DNA from: an uncultured Dokdonella sp.
Lineage (GTDB): Bacteria; Pseudomonadota; Gammaproteobacteria; Xanthomonadales; Rhodanobacteraceae
Length of the DNA: 64,000 nt
Direction of reading: 5' to 3'
Assembly (NCBI GenBank): GCA_934526015.1
Contig: CAKSZY010000007.1
Location: 1 to 64,000 of the forward strand
Both the position numbers and the translations under genes were made by a program. Under the pieces are notes generated by a model. The model was given only the letters and a program-made list of their open reading frames with translations. It did no database searches and had not been told where the DNA came from. Positions 25,588-34,200 of the stretch are shown one piece after another (positions within the stretch are counted from its first letter, which is position 1; every line of letters begins with the position of its first letter).

Positions 25588-25972
25588 TGAAGCGGGGGCC
25601 AGGGAATAGGGGCTGGTGGAGGGCTAGGGGCTAGGGGCTAGGGGCTAGGGGCTGGCGAGGGGCGAGGGGCTAGTGGAGGGCGAGGGGCGAGGGGCGAGGG
25701 GCGAGGGCTCGACAAGCGGACCTCAACACGCGCGGGTAAACCGTACAGCCACCTCCCAAGGACGCTCTGAACCAGCTCGTCATTCCGGCTTCCGCCGGGA
25801 TGAAGGCGCAAAAACGAGAGTTCCCGAATCTCTTGCAACACCACGCAAGCTTGTTCCGGTCTTCGATCTTCGAGCCCTCGCCCCTCGCCCCTCGCCCTCC
25901 ACCAGCCCCTAGCCCCTAGCCCCTAGCCCCTAGCCCCTAGCCCCTAGCCCCTAGCCCCTAGCCCCCAGCCCG
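25588..25972. repeat. G-rich heptamer element A: inverted GGGGCTA arrays around a core
   Basis: The left arm (about 25594-25709) holds tandem GGGGCTA and GGGGCGA units with the G-rich strand on plus. The right arm (about 25873-25972) holds eight or more CTAGCCC units, i.e. the G-rich strand on minus. The core (about 25708-25872) begins CTCGACAAGCGGACCTCAAC and ends near AAGCTTGTTCCGGTCTTCG. The same core recurs at 30.42-30.53 kb, while this copy has about 50 extra bases containing CGTCATTCCGG. Runs of four Gs separated by CTA have G-quadruplex potential. The gap 25551-25957 contains no supported gene. Confidence 0.85.
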
Positions 25973-28900
25973 CCCCTTCCTCCCCAGCTGCGCAATGACC
26001 GCGCGCAAGGCCGCCGGCTTGGCCGGCTTGCGCAGCAGGACATGGCCGAGTTCGCGCACCTGGGCGGTCAGTTCGGGGCTGTTGTCGGCGGTGACGAGGG
26101 CACCGGGCGGCGGCGGATGGCAGGCCGCGCGCAGTTCGGCCAGGGCGGTCAGGCCGTCCTCGCTGCCATCGAGGTGGTAGTCGGCGAGGATGAGGTCGGG
26201 ACGCCGCCGGCGCACCGCAGCCAGGGCCGCCTCGGTGTTCTCGGCGAGGTCGCAGGTGACCCCCCAGCGCTTGAGCAGGGCCGCCATGCCCTCGAGGATC
26301 GCCGGTTCGTTGTCGAGGCAGAGTGCGTGCAAGCCCTCGGTGAGGCCCGCGGCGCGGCTGCGTTCGGTGCCGCCGGCGACCGGAAGGTTCGGCGCTGCCA
26401 CCCGCGGCACGTCGATCGCGAACACGCAGCCCTGGCCGGGCCGCGAACGCAGGCTCAGGCGATGGCCGAGCAGGCGTGCCATGCGCTCGCAGATGGCGAG
26501 GCCGAGACCGAGTCCCTTCTCGCCCCACGGCGAGGCCTGGGTGCCGCGGCGGAACTCGTCGAAGATCGACGCCTGCTGGTCGGGCGCGATGCCGGGGCCG
26601 GTATCGCGCACCTCGATGCGCAGCAGCTCGGGCGACAGCCAGCGCACGCCGAGCAGCACGCTGCCGTGGCGCGTGTAGCGCAGTGCATTGGAGAGGAAGT
26701 TCTGCAGGATGCGACGCAGCAGCTGGGCGTCGGTCCTGACCCAGGCCTGGCTGTCGACGAAGCGCAGGCGCAGGCCGCGCGCGGCAGCCTGCACGTTGAA
26801 CGCGTTCCTCAGCGGCTCGATGACTTCGGCCAGCGACACCGAGCCGACATCGGCGTGGAACTTGCCGGCGTCCAGGCGCGAGGCATCGAGCAGGGCATCG
26901 AGCAGGTCCTCGGCGGCCTTGAACGAGGCATCGATGCGCTCGACGAGGGTTTCCGCCTCCTCGTCGAGGCCGGGCTGGTGGTGCAGCGCCGAGGTGAACA
27001 GGCGCGCGGCATTGAGCGGCTGCAACAGGTCGTGGCTGGCGGCCGCGAGGAAGCGCGTCTTCGACAGGTTCGCCGCCTCGGCCTGGCGCTTGGCCAGTTC
27101 CTGCGCGACCAGCGCCTCGCTGAGTTCATGGGTGCGCTGGTCGACGCGCTGCTCGAGCGTCTCGTTGGATTCGATCAGCGCCTGTTCGGCGCGCTTGTAG
27201 GCGGTGATGTCGGTGAACGTGGTCAGGTAGCCGCCGCCCGGCAACGGATCGCCGCGCGTCTCGATGACGCGGCCATCCGGCCGCCAGCGCACGAACACGT
27301 GCGGGCGGCCGAGGCGCAGGTGGCCGAGACGCTTGGCCACGAGCACGTCCGCATCCTCGTCGCCGAGCAGGCCGCGCGAGGCGTTGTAGAGGATCAGGTC
27401 GGCGACCGGACGGCCGACGTAGACGAAGCCTTCGGGATAGTCGAACAGGTCGAGGTAGCGGCGGTTCCAGGCGACGATGCAGAGGTCGGCATCGACCACG
27501 CTGATGCCCTGCATCATGTTCTCGAAGGTGACCGCGAGCAGCTCGCGGTTGAAGCGCAGCTCCTGCGAGGTCTCGTCGAGCATGGCGACCGCCTCGGAGA
27601 GGTCGAGGCCGGTACCGCGCAGGGCCGAGGTCAGCATGCGCCGCGCCGAAGCCGCGCCGATCGCCGAGGCAAGCAGGCGTTCGGTGTGCTGCAGCAGGGC
27701 GCGGTCGGCCGCGGCATCGGCGGTCAGCTTCTTGCCGGCGCCCTGCTCGTATTCCTCGAAGGCGCGCGCGGCATTGCGCTCGCCGACGATGCGGTCGGCC
27801 ACCGCGCGCAGGTCGCCGACGCTGACCCGGCCGCGCCATTCGCTGACCTGGCTCGGCCGCATCGCGCCGGGATCGACGAACACCGCCGCGCGCAGGCGTT
27901 CCTCCACGCTCGGACGGAAACGCAGGGAAACGAACACCAGGCTGCCGACGTTGACCAGCAGCGACCAGAACGTGCCGTGGGTCAGCGGGTCCCAGCCCTG
28001 CAGGTGGAACAGCGCCTGCGGCCGCAGCCAGCCGAAGCCGAACGGACCGTCGCTGAACCATTGCCCGGATACCCAGCCGGCCTGCGCCAGCGACGGCACC
28101 AGCAAGGTGTAGGCCCATACCGCGAAGCCGGAAACGAGGCCGGCGATGACGCCGATCCGGCTGGTGCCGCGCCAGTACAGGCCGCCGACGATCGCCGGCG
28201 CGAACTGGGCGACCGCGGCGAACGACAACAGGCCGATCGCGGCGAGGTTCTGGTTCTGGGTGGTGAAGCGGTAGTAGGCGAAGGCCAGCAGGGCGAGCAG
28301 GACGATGGCGGTGCGGCGCACGCCGAGGACGATGCCGGAGAGATCGTCGCGCTTCTCCAGGTGCAGGGCGCGGATGCGCAACAACGCCGGCATGACGAGG
28401 TCGTTGCTGACCATCGTCGCCAGCGCCACCGAGGCGACGATGACCATGCCGGTCGCCGCGGAGAAGCCGCCGATGTAGGCGAACACGGCGAGCAGATGGT
28501 CGCCGTTGGCCATCGGCAGCCACAGCACGTAGGCGTCCGGGGCGATGTTGGTGCCGGCCGCGGCCTGCGCGCCGGCATGCACGATCGGCAGCACCAGCGC
28601 GCAGATGACCAGCAGGTAGAGCGGGAACATCCAGCGTGCGCGGTCGAGGTCGGCGGGGTTCTCGCACTCGACCACGCCGACCTGGAACTGGCGCGGCAGG
28701 CAGAAGATCGCGGTGAAGGCGAGCACGGTCTGGGCGAGGAAGCCGGTCGGCAGTTCGAGCGGCAGGCGCTCGCGCAGCGGCTGGCTGAATGCCGCCAGAC
28801 CATCGGCATGCAGCAGCGCATAGACGCCGACGGCGATGAAGGCGAGCAGCTTGACCAACGATTCGGCGGCCACCGCCAGCATCATGCCGTGGTGGTGTTC

Positions 28901-29455
28901 GGTGGCATCGATGCCGCGCGTGCCGAACAGGATCGCGAACACGGCGAGCAGCATGGCGACATACAGCGCGCTGTCGGCGAGCAGCGGCGGCGGCCCTTCG
29001 AGCGGACTGGCCGCGGTCAGCACGTGGATGCCCATCGCCACCGCCTTCAGCTGCAGGGCGACGTAGGGGACGATGGCGGTGATGGCGATGATCGTCACCA
29101 GCGCGCCGAGCGCGTGCGACTTGCCGAAGCGCGAGCCGATGAAATCGGCGATCGAGGTGACCTTCTGTTCCTTGGCGATCAGCACCAGCCGGCGGAACAG
29201 GCCGAAACCAAGCACGAACAGCAGGATCGGGCCGAGATAGATCGGCAGGTACGACAGGCTCGAGCGTGCCGCGCTGCCGACCGCACCGTAGAACGTCCAC
29301 GACGAGCAGTACACCGCCAGGGCCAGGCTGTAGACGATCGGCCGCAGCCATTCGCGGGTCGGGTAGAGCGGCTTGCGGTCGCCGTAGTAGGCGAGCGCGA
29401 ACAACCCGCCGACGTAGACGACCGAGACCAGCAGCAGGACCCAGGACGAGATCAA
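25958..29455 (-). CDS. CbrA-like hybrid sensor: solute-symporter domain, PAS, histidine kinase, receiver
   Basis: An 1165-residue membrane sensor. The first ~500 residues form a sodium/solute-symporter-like domain with about 13 helices (e.g. VYCSSWTFYGAVGSAARS, KEQKVTSIADFIGSRFG). A PAS region follows (about 625-740; ENMMQGISVVDADLCIVAWN), then the dimerisation/phosphoacceptor helix with His808 in AAASHDLLQPL. The ATPase domain has the G-boxes VRDTGPGI and KGLGLGL. A receiver domain carries Asp1092 in ILADYHLD. CbrA-type kinases regulate carbon and nitrogen source use; in CbrA itself the partner CbrB is encoded next door, but no response regulator gene is adjacent here. The stop codon TAG (25958-25960) lies inside the right arm of the G-rich repeat. 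Confidence 0.92.
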   Translation of the reverse strand: MISSWVLLLVSVVYVGGLFALAYYGDRKPLYPTREWLRPIVYSLALAVYCSSWTFYGAVGSAARSSLSYLPIYLGPILLFVLGFGLFRRLVLIAKEQKVTSIADFIGSRFGKSHALGALVTIIAITAIVPYVALQLKAVAMGIHVLTAASPLEGPPPLLADSALYVAMLLAVFAILFGTRGIDATEHHHGMMLAVAAESLVKLLAFIAVGVYALLHADGLAAFSQPLRERLPLELPTGFLAQTVLAFTAIFCLPRQFQVGVVECENPADLDRARWMFPLYLLVICALVLPIVHAGAQAAAGTNIAPDAYVLWLPMANGDHLLAVFAYIGGFSAATGMVIVASVALATMVSNDLVMPALLRIRALHLEKRDDLSGIVLGVRRTAIVLLALLAFAYYRFTTQNQNLAAIGLLSFAAVAQFAPAIVGGLYWRGTSRIGVIAGLVSGFAVWAYTLLVPSLAQAGWVSGQWFSDGPFGFGWLRPQALFHLQGWDPLTHGTFWSLLVNVGSLVFVSLRFRPSVEERLRAAVFVDPGAMRPSQVSEWRGRVSVGDLRAVADRIVGERNAARAFEEYEQGAGKKLTADAAADRALLQHTERLLASAIGAASARRMLTSALRGTGLDLSEAVAMLDETSQELRFNRELLAVTFENMMQGISVVDADLCIVAWNRRYLDLFDYPEGFVYVGRPVADLILYNASRGLLGDEDADVLVAKRLGHLRLGRPHVFVRWRPDGRVIETRGDPLPGGGYLTTFTDITAYKRAEQALIESNETLEQRVDQRTHELSEALVAQELAKRQAEAANLSKTRFLAAASHDLLQPLNAARLFTSALHHQPGLDEEAETLVERIDASFKAAEDLLDALLDASRLDAGKFHADVGSVSLAEVIEPLRNAFNVQAAARGLRLRFVDSQAWVRTDAQLLRRILQNFLSNALRYTRHGSVLLGVRWLSPELLRIEVRDTGPGIAPDQQASIFDEFRRGTQASPWGEKGLGLGLAICERMARLLGHRLSLRSRPGQGCVFAIDVPRVAAPNLPVAGGTERSRAAGLTEGLHALCLDNEPAILEGMAALLKRWGVTCDLAENTEAALAAVRRRRPDLILADYHLDGSEDGLTALAELRAACHPPPPGALVTADNSPELTAQVRELGHVLLRKPAKPAALRAVIAQLGRKGRAGG

Positions 29456-29626
29456 ACCGCGATGCTCCGGCGAAAACCCCGAGCCGATTGTAGGTCGTGC
29501 CGGCGCGATCCGTCAGGGCGAGCTGGACCGATGCCTGCGCTCGGGCAGCGCGCGATGCCGCATACCGGCGCGCGCCGGCAAGGCCGGCGACTTGACCATG
29601 ACCGCAATGCCCCCAAGCATGGGCGC

Positions 29627-30307
29627 ATGCTGCACATCGCGGACCACCAGTTCGAGACCGCCGCAACGCCACCGGTGCTCGCCGACGACGAGTTGCACCT
29701 GTGGCTGCTGGAGCGACCGGCAGGACTTGCGCCGCGCGCGATGTCGGCCTTTGCCCATGCCGAACTCGGCCGCCTGCTCGGCGCCTACGCCGGCATCGCG
29801 CAACCGCCGGCAGTCGGTCGCGACCCCCACGGCAAGCCGTTCGCGCTCGACGCGCAGCATCCGCATTTCAATCTCAGCCACGGCGGCGCGCGCATCGCCC
29901 TCGCCTTCGCCCGCCGGCATGCCGTCGGTGTCGATGTCGAGGCGGCCGGGCGCCAACTGGCACCGCTGCAGCTCGCCACGCGCTTCTTCGCCGCCGCCGA
30001 GACCCGCGCCCTGGCCGCGATCGAAGATGCCGATGCCTTGCACGCCGCGTTCGTCGACCTGTGGACCTGCAAGGAAGCGGTGCTGAAGGCACATGGCCGC
30101 GGCCTCGCCTTCGGCCTCGATCGCCTGCGCTTCGAGTTCGACCACAGCCGGCCGCGCGCCCTCGCCGAGATCGCCGCCGAAGCCGGACCGGCCAGCGAAT
30201 GGCACGTGGCACGCTTCGACGCCGGCAGCGCCCACGCCGGCGCGGTGGCATGGCGCGGCGATCCACTGCGCGTGCGCGCGTTTCACGGGCTGGGGACTGG
30301 GGGCTAG
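29627..30307 (+). CDS. 4'-phosphopantetheinyl transferase (Sfp type)
   Basis: This enzyme moves phosphopantetheine from CoA to the serine of carrier proteins, making them active. The 226-residue protein has the Sfp/HetI signature: FNLSHGGARIALAFA, VGVDVEAAGR (metal-binding Asp/Glu) and the downstream WTCKEAVLKAHGRGL. The start is the ATG at 29627. The target may be the acyl carrier protein encoded convergently 280 bp away, which with the chorismatase gene suggests an aryl-polyene or xanthomonadin-like pathway; this is inferred. The last codons and the TAG stop (30305-30307) fall within the repeat arm, giving a GLGTGG C-terminus. Confidence 0.88.
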   Translation: MLHIADHQFETAATPPVLADDELHLWLLERPAGLAPRAMSAFAHAELGRLLGAYAGIAQPPAVGRDPHGKPFALDAQHPHFNLSHGGARIALAFARRHAVGVDVEAAGRQLAPLQLATRFFAAAETRALAAIEDADALHAAFVDLWTCKEAVLKAHGRGLAFGLDRLRFEFDHSRPRALAEIAAEAGPASEWHVARFDAGSAHAGAVAWRGDPLRVRAFHGLGTGG

Positions 30308-30597
30308 GGACTGGGGGCTAGGGACTAGGGACTAGGGACTAGGGACTAGGGACTAGGGACTAGGGACTAGGGGCTGGGGGCTGGGGGCTGGGAAAGGGCG
30401 GGGGGCGAGGGGCGAGGGCTCGACAAGCGGACCTCAACGCGCGCGGGTACACCGTACAGCCACCAAGAATGCTCTGAGCAAGCTCTTGCAGCACCACGGC
30501 AAGCTTGTTCCGATCTTCGATTTTCGAGCTCTCGCCCCTCGCCCCTAGTCCCTAGTCCCTAGTCCCTCGCCCCTAGCCCTTCCCTGGCCCCTACGCC
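30290..30597. repeat. G-rich heptamer element B: inverted GGGACTA arrays, core homologous to element A
   Basis: The left arm (about 30290-30418) consists of GGGACTA and GGGGCTG units; the right arm (about 30530-30597) is inverted, CCCTAGT and CCCCTAG units. The core 30419-30530 shares with element A the stretch CTCGACAAGCGGACCTCAAC, the GTACAGCCACC motif and CAAGCTTGTTCCG. The stops of the transferase gene (+) and the acyl carrier protein gene (-) both lie inside its arms. Confidence 0.85.
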
Positions 30598-30917
30598 GTC
30601 CGATGCTGCTCGATGTGCTGCGCGAGCGCGCGCAGGCTGCCGAAGATCTGCCGGTTGTCGGGGTTGTCCGAGCGCAACTGGAAACCGTAGCGTCGGGAGA
30701 CGGCCAGGGCGAGTTCGAGGGCATCGATGGAGTCGAGGCCGAGGTCGCCGCCGCCGAACAGCGGCGCTTCCGGGTCGATCGCCTCGGCGCCGACCCAGTC
30801 GATGTTGAGGCTGCTGACGATCAGGTCGGCAAGCTCGCGTTCGACCGCGGTCTGCGGCGTGGCTGGCTGGGATTCGGTCACGGTTTCGTCCTGGTTGTTT
30901 CGAGGCCGCCCGGCCAT
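30591..30917 (-). CDS. Acyl carrier protein
   Basis: A small acidic carrier protein with the phosphopantetheine attachment serine in LGLDSIDALELALAV. The rest fits a four-helix ACP (ELADLIVSSLNID at helix 1), about 108 residues from the ATG at 30917. An in-frame GTG at 30881 with AGGA seven bases upstream gives 96 residues and may be the true start, because the ATG has no Shine-Dalgarno and overlaps the divergent gene's start. It resembles the carrier proteins of aryl-polyene/xanthomonadin clusters rather than fatty-acid AcpP. The TAG stop lies in the adjacent G-rich repeat arm. Confidence 0.85.
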   Translation of the reverse strand: MAGRPRNNQDETVTESQPATPQTAVERELADLIVSSLNIDWVGAEAIDPEAPLFGGGDLGLDSIDALELALAVSRRYGFQLRSDNPDNRQIFGSLRALAQHIEQHRTA

Positions 30918-31977
30918 GCTGCGGGACGGCGCAGTGTATCATCCGCGCCTTTCGACCCAGCCTGCCTCGCACCTCGTGCATCTGCCCGCGAACACCGGAA
31001 ACTCCGTCGCCCATCTGCCGCGCCTGCGCGTCGGCTACGAGCACGCGCCGGTCGAGGACGTGCTGGCGGACGACGACGTGCTCGCCGTGATCGCCTTCGG
31101 CGCGCCGCCGGGCCTCGACGATCCGCGCCGGATCGCGGTCGGCCTCGAGCCGCTCGGCCATCCGCCGCTGGAAGTCTGGCGCGGACGCGCGCCGGTCAGC
31201 TCGGGCTTCGACGGCGATCTGCGCTGGAGCAGCGACGGCGACTACCTGTTCTTCGCGGTGGAGGTCGACGAGGCGGTCGCCGGCAGCCTCGCCGCGGCCG
31301 CCGAACAGGCCTACCGGGCGATCACCGCGACGCTCGACCGGCACGTCCTCGAGGACGGCGCGCCGGCCCAGGTGCTGCGCCTGTGGAACTACCTCGACGC
31401 GATCAACGAAGGCGAGGGCGACGACGAGCGCTACCGGCACTTCTGCACCGGTCGCGCGCGCGGGCTCGGCGAGCGCGCACGCAACGGTTTCTCGGCGGCC
31501 ACCGCGATCGGCCGTCGCGACGGCGAACGCCGCCTGCAGGTGTACGGCCTCGCCGCGCGCCAGGCCGGGCGCGCGGTGGAGAATCCGCGCCAGATCAGCG
31601 CCTGGCGGTACCCGCGCGAGTACGGACCGACCGCACCGACATTCGCCCGGGCCGCGGTCACCGCCGCCGACCAGCTGCTGCTGTCGGGTACTGCGGCGGT
31701 GGTCGGGCACGCCTCGCAGCATGCCGGCGACAGCCTCGCCCAGATCGACGAGACCCTGCGCAATCTCGAACAGCTGTTCGCTGCCGCCGGGCGTGCCGGC
31801 GACGCGCGCATCCGTGCCTGCACCCTGCTCAAGGTCTACATCCGCGACGTCGGCGAGGCCGACCTGATCGAGCGGCACATCCGCCGGCGCCTGCCGGAAC
31901 TCGGCGGCCTCGCCCTGCTCGGCGGCGACATCTGCCGGCGCGAGCTGCGGGTCGAGATCGACGGCATCGACGGCTGA
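30916..31977 (+). CDS. xanB2: FkbO/Hyg5-family chorismatase (XanB2-like)
   Basis: The sequence matches the chorismatase family represented by XanB2 of Xanthomonas, which cleaves chorismate to 3- and 4-hydroxybenzoate for xanthomonadin pigment and ubiquinone. Typical stretches are LRLWNYLDAINEG, HFCTGRARGLG and SAWRYPREYGPTAPTFARA, followed by a RidA-like C-terminal fold (LLLSGTAAVVGHASQHAGD). The ATG at 30916 overlaps the divergent ACP start as CATG, so the two cannot both use it with normal leaders. A GTG at 30976 starting HLPANTGNSVAH is a credible alternative, with a -10-like TATCAT near 30936. No further xanthomonadin genes are adjacent. Confidence 0.87.
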   Translation: MLRDGAVYHPRLSTQPASHLVHLPANTGNSVAHLPRLRVGYEHAPVEDVLADDDVLAVIAFGAPPGLDDPRRIAVGLEPLGHPPLEVWRGRAPVSSGFDGDLRWSSDGDYLFFAVEVDEAVAGSLAAAAEQAYRAITATLDRHVLEDGAPAQVLRLWNYLDAINEGEGDDERYRHFCTGRARGLGERARNGFSAATAIGRRDGERRLQVYGLAARQAGRAVENPRQISAWRYPREYGPTAPTFARAAVTAADQLLLSGTAAVVGHASQHAGDSLAQIDETLRNLEQLFAAAGRAGDARIRACTLLKVYIRDVGEADLIERHIRRRLPELGGLALLGGDICRRELRVEIDGIDG

Positions 31978-32207
31978 GGGCCGCGCCGGCCACGCTCGCC
32001 GCAATGCAGCATGAAAGGCGGTGGCCGCGGCCGCACCCGGCAACCCCGCGCGCGGCTGCCGACCGTAGAATGTCGACTGCTTCACGCTTGCCGTGTGAGC
32101 CGGGTGGGCCTGACGCTGCGAAACACTGGACGGCCCGCGCGGATTCGCGGTGCTAGCATCGTCACCGAATCACTTCAACAACCGGCGCCTGGCGCCCTGG
32201 AGAAACG

Positions 32208-34142
32208 ATGAAGACGCGTCTGGGTCACTACGACATCGTCGCCGAGCTCGGTCGCGGCGGCATGGGCGTGGTCTACAAGGGCCACGAGTCCTCGCTCAAC
32301 CGTTACGTCGCGATCAAGGTGCTGGCCGACTCGCTCGCCCACGACGAGGGCGTCAAGGAGCGCTTCCTGCGCGAGGCGCGCAGCATGGCCGCGCTCAACG
32401 ATCCGCACATCATCCAGATCTACTACATCGGCGACGACGAGGGCCAGACCTACTTCGTCATGGAGTTCGTCGAGGGCGAATCGCTCGGCACCCTGCTCAA
32501 GCGCGAGCACAAGGTGGCGGTCGGCCCGGCCGCGAAGATCATCCACCAGACCGCGCTCGGCCTCGCCACGGCGCACGACAAGGGCGTGATCCACCGCGAC
32601 ATCAAGCCCGGCAACCTGATGATCTCGACGCGCGGCACGGTCAAGATCGCCGACTTCGGCATTGCCCTGTCGAACCAGGACATGTCGAAGAAGCTGACCT
32701 CGACCGGCGAGTTCGTCGGCACTCCGGGTTACCTCTCGCCGGAGGTCTGCCTCGGCAAGGTCGTCGACCAGCGCTCCGACATCTTCTCGCTCGGCATCGT
32801 GCTGTTCGAGATGCTGGCCGGGCGCATGCCGTTCACCGACGAGTCGCCGCTCGGCCTCATGCTCGAGGTCGTGCGCGCGGAGATTCCCGACGTGCGCGAG
32901 CTGAATGCCGATGTCGACGAGCGGATCTCGTGGATCCTCTCGAAGATGATCGCCAAGGAGCCGGACGACCGCTACCAGAGCTGCCATGAACTGGCTGCCG
33001 ACCTCGCCGAGCATCCGCTGGTGGCCAAGGGCGGACCGATCACGATCGTGCCGAAGATGTCGGCGGCCGCCGCCACCGTGGTCGGCGGACGCACGCCGGT
33101 GTCGGCGCAGCGTCCGCTGTCGGCGGCCGCGGTCACCCCGGCCGCGCCGATGGCGAGCACGCGCATCACCCCGTCGGCGCAGCCGATGCCGCCCGGTTAC
33201 CCGGCGCAGGCGGCGACCGCGCCGGGCGTGGCGCCGGCCTACGAGCGGCAATCGGTGCTCGAGCGTTCGGCGCAGGCGCCGCGGCGCAGTGCCGCGCTGC
33301 CGCTGGCGATCGCCGCCGTGCTGGTGGTCGGCCTGATCGGGGCCGCCTGGGCATTCCGCGACCACCTGCCGGGCTTCAGCACCCTCAACGCCACCGCCAG
33401 CACGACCTCCGAGACCCGACTCGGCCCGGACAGCAACCCGCCGCCGCAGACGACGCCGACGACGCCGGTCAACCCGCCGCTGGCGCCGCCGCCGGCCGAC
33501 GAGCGCGTGGCCACCACCACACCGGTCGACACCACGACCGCGCCGGTCGACACCGTCGCCACCGACAGCACGAGCGCCGCCGACGGACCCGGCCCGCGTG
33601 CCTCGCAGGCCGATGTCGAGGCCTTGCGCGACCTGCCGGCCGCACGCGCCGGCGAAGCCGAGGCACCGCAGATCGCCGTCTCCACGCCGCCGAAGAAGCA
33701 GACTCCGCCGCCGGCGCCGCGGGTGCCGACCATTGCCGTCGCCGCCGCCGGTGACGACGTCATCGCCGATCCGGCCCGCGACGCCATCGTCAACCTGCTG
33801 CAGCGTCGCGGCTTCCGCGTCATCGAGGCCAACCTCGGCAACGGCAACCAGCCGAACCTGCGCTCGATGCAGGGGCGTGCCGACGCCGTGGTGTTCGTGC
33901 ATGCCAAGCCGGTCGGTTCGCAGGTGATGACCTACTACGGCCAGGCCTCGACCCTGTACACGGTGCAGATGGGGGTCAAGGCGTACCGCGTTTCCGACGG
34001 CAGCACGCTGTGGTCGAGCGGCAGCGAGCAGGTCAACTTCACCACCCTCAATGCGGCGGAGAAGGCGCAGGAAGCCGTCGATCCGCTGCTCGACGCGGTC
34101 GACCGCAACCTCGAAGAGTTCCGCCCGCGCCGGCGCGGCTGA
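32208..34142 (+). CDS. Transmembrane Ser/Thr protein kinase with extracytoplasmic domain
   Basis: A PknB-type kinase of 644 residues. The kinase domain (about 8-270) has the P-loop LGRGGMGVVYKG, the catalytic lysine in VAIKVL, HRDIKPGNL and the metal-binding DFG in KIADFG. A Pro/Ala/Thr-rich linker (about 280-360) leads to a transmembrane helix (about 363-383), a second low-complexity linker, and a folded C-terminal domain (about 505-640: AGDDVIADPARDAIVNLLQRRGF onward). That domain lacks PASTA repeats and looks like an envelope alpha/beta domain of the FlgO/TolB-N style, an uncertain guess. No phosphatase gene is adjacent. A terminator follows 21 bp after the stop. Confidence 0.9.
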   Translation: MKTRLGHYDIVAELGRGGMGVVYKGHESSLNRYVAIKVLADSLAHDEGVKERFLREARSMAALNDPHIIQIYYIGDDEGQTYFVMEFVEGESLGTLLKREHKVAVGPAAKIIHQTALGLATAHDKGVIHRDIKPGNLMISTRGTVKIADFGIALSNQDMSKKLTSTGEFVGTPGYLSPEVCLGKVVDQRSDIFSLGIVLFEMLAGRMPFTDESPLGLMLEVVRAEIPDVRELNADVDERISWILSKMIAKEPDDRYQSCHELAADLAEHPLVAKGGPITIVPKMSAAAATVVGGRTPVSAQRPLSAAAVTPAAPMASTRITPSAQPMPPGYPAQAATAPGVAPAYERQSVLERSAQAPRRSAALPLAIAAVLVVGLIGAAWAFRDHLPGFSTLNATASTTSETRLGPDSNPPPQTTPTTPVNPPLAPPPADERVATTTPVDTTTAPVDTVATDSTSAADGPGPRASQADVEALRDLPAARAGEAEAPQIAVSTPPKKQTPPPAPRVPTIAVAAAGDDVIADPARDAIVNLLQRRGFRVIEANLGNGNQPNLRSMQGRADAVVFVHAKPVGSQVMTYYGQASTLYTVQMGVKAYRVSDGSTLWSSGSEQVNFTTLNAAEKAQEAVDPLLDAVDRNLEEFRPRRRG

Positions 34143-34163
34143 GTCCGATCTCCCTGCAAGCGG

Positions 34164-34189
34164 AAAGGCGGGCCCCGGCCCGCCTTTTT
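34164..34189 (+). terminator. Terminator between the Ser/Thr kinase and uvrD-like genes
   Basis: AAAGGCGGGCC (34164-34174) and GGCCCGCCTTT (34177-34187) form an 11-bp stem followed by TTTTTC. Strong for the plus strand; the opposite side has only AAA/TTT and may weakly stop the convergent helicase transcript. Confidence 0.85.
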
Positions 34190-34200
34190 CGTTGCCGCGC

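Noticed and set aside
25588..25972. Insertion sequence ends
   Set aside because: The inverted arms enclose about 165 bp with no transposase frame and are simple heptamer arrays rather than defined terminal repeats.
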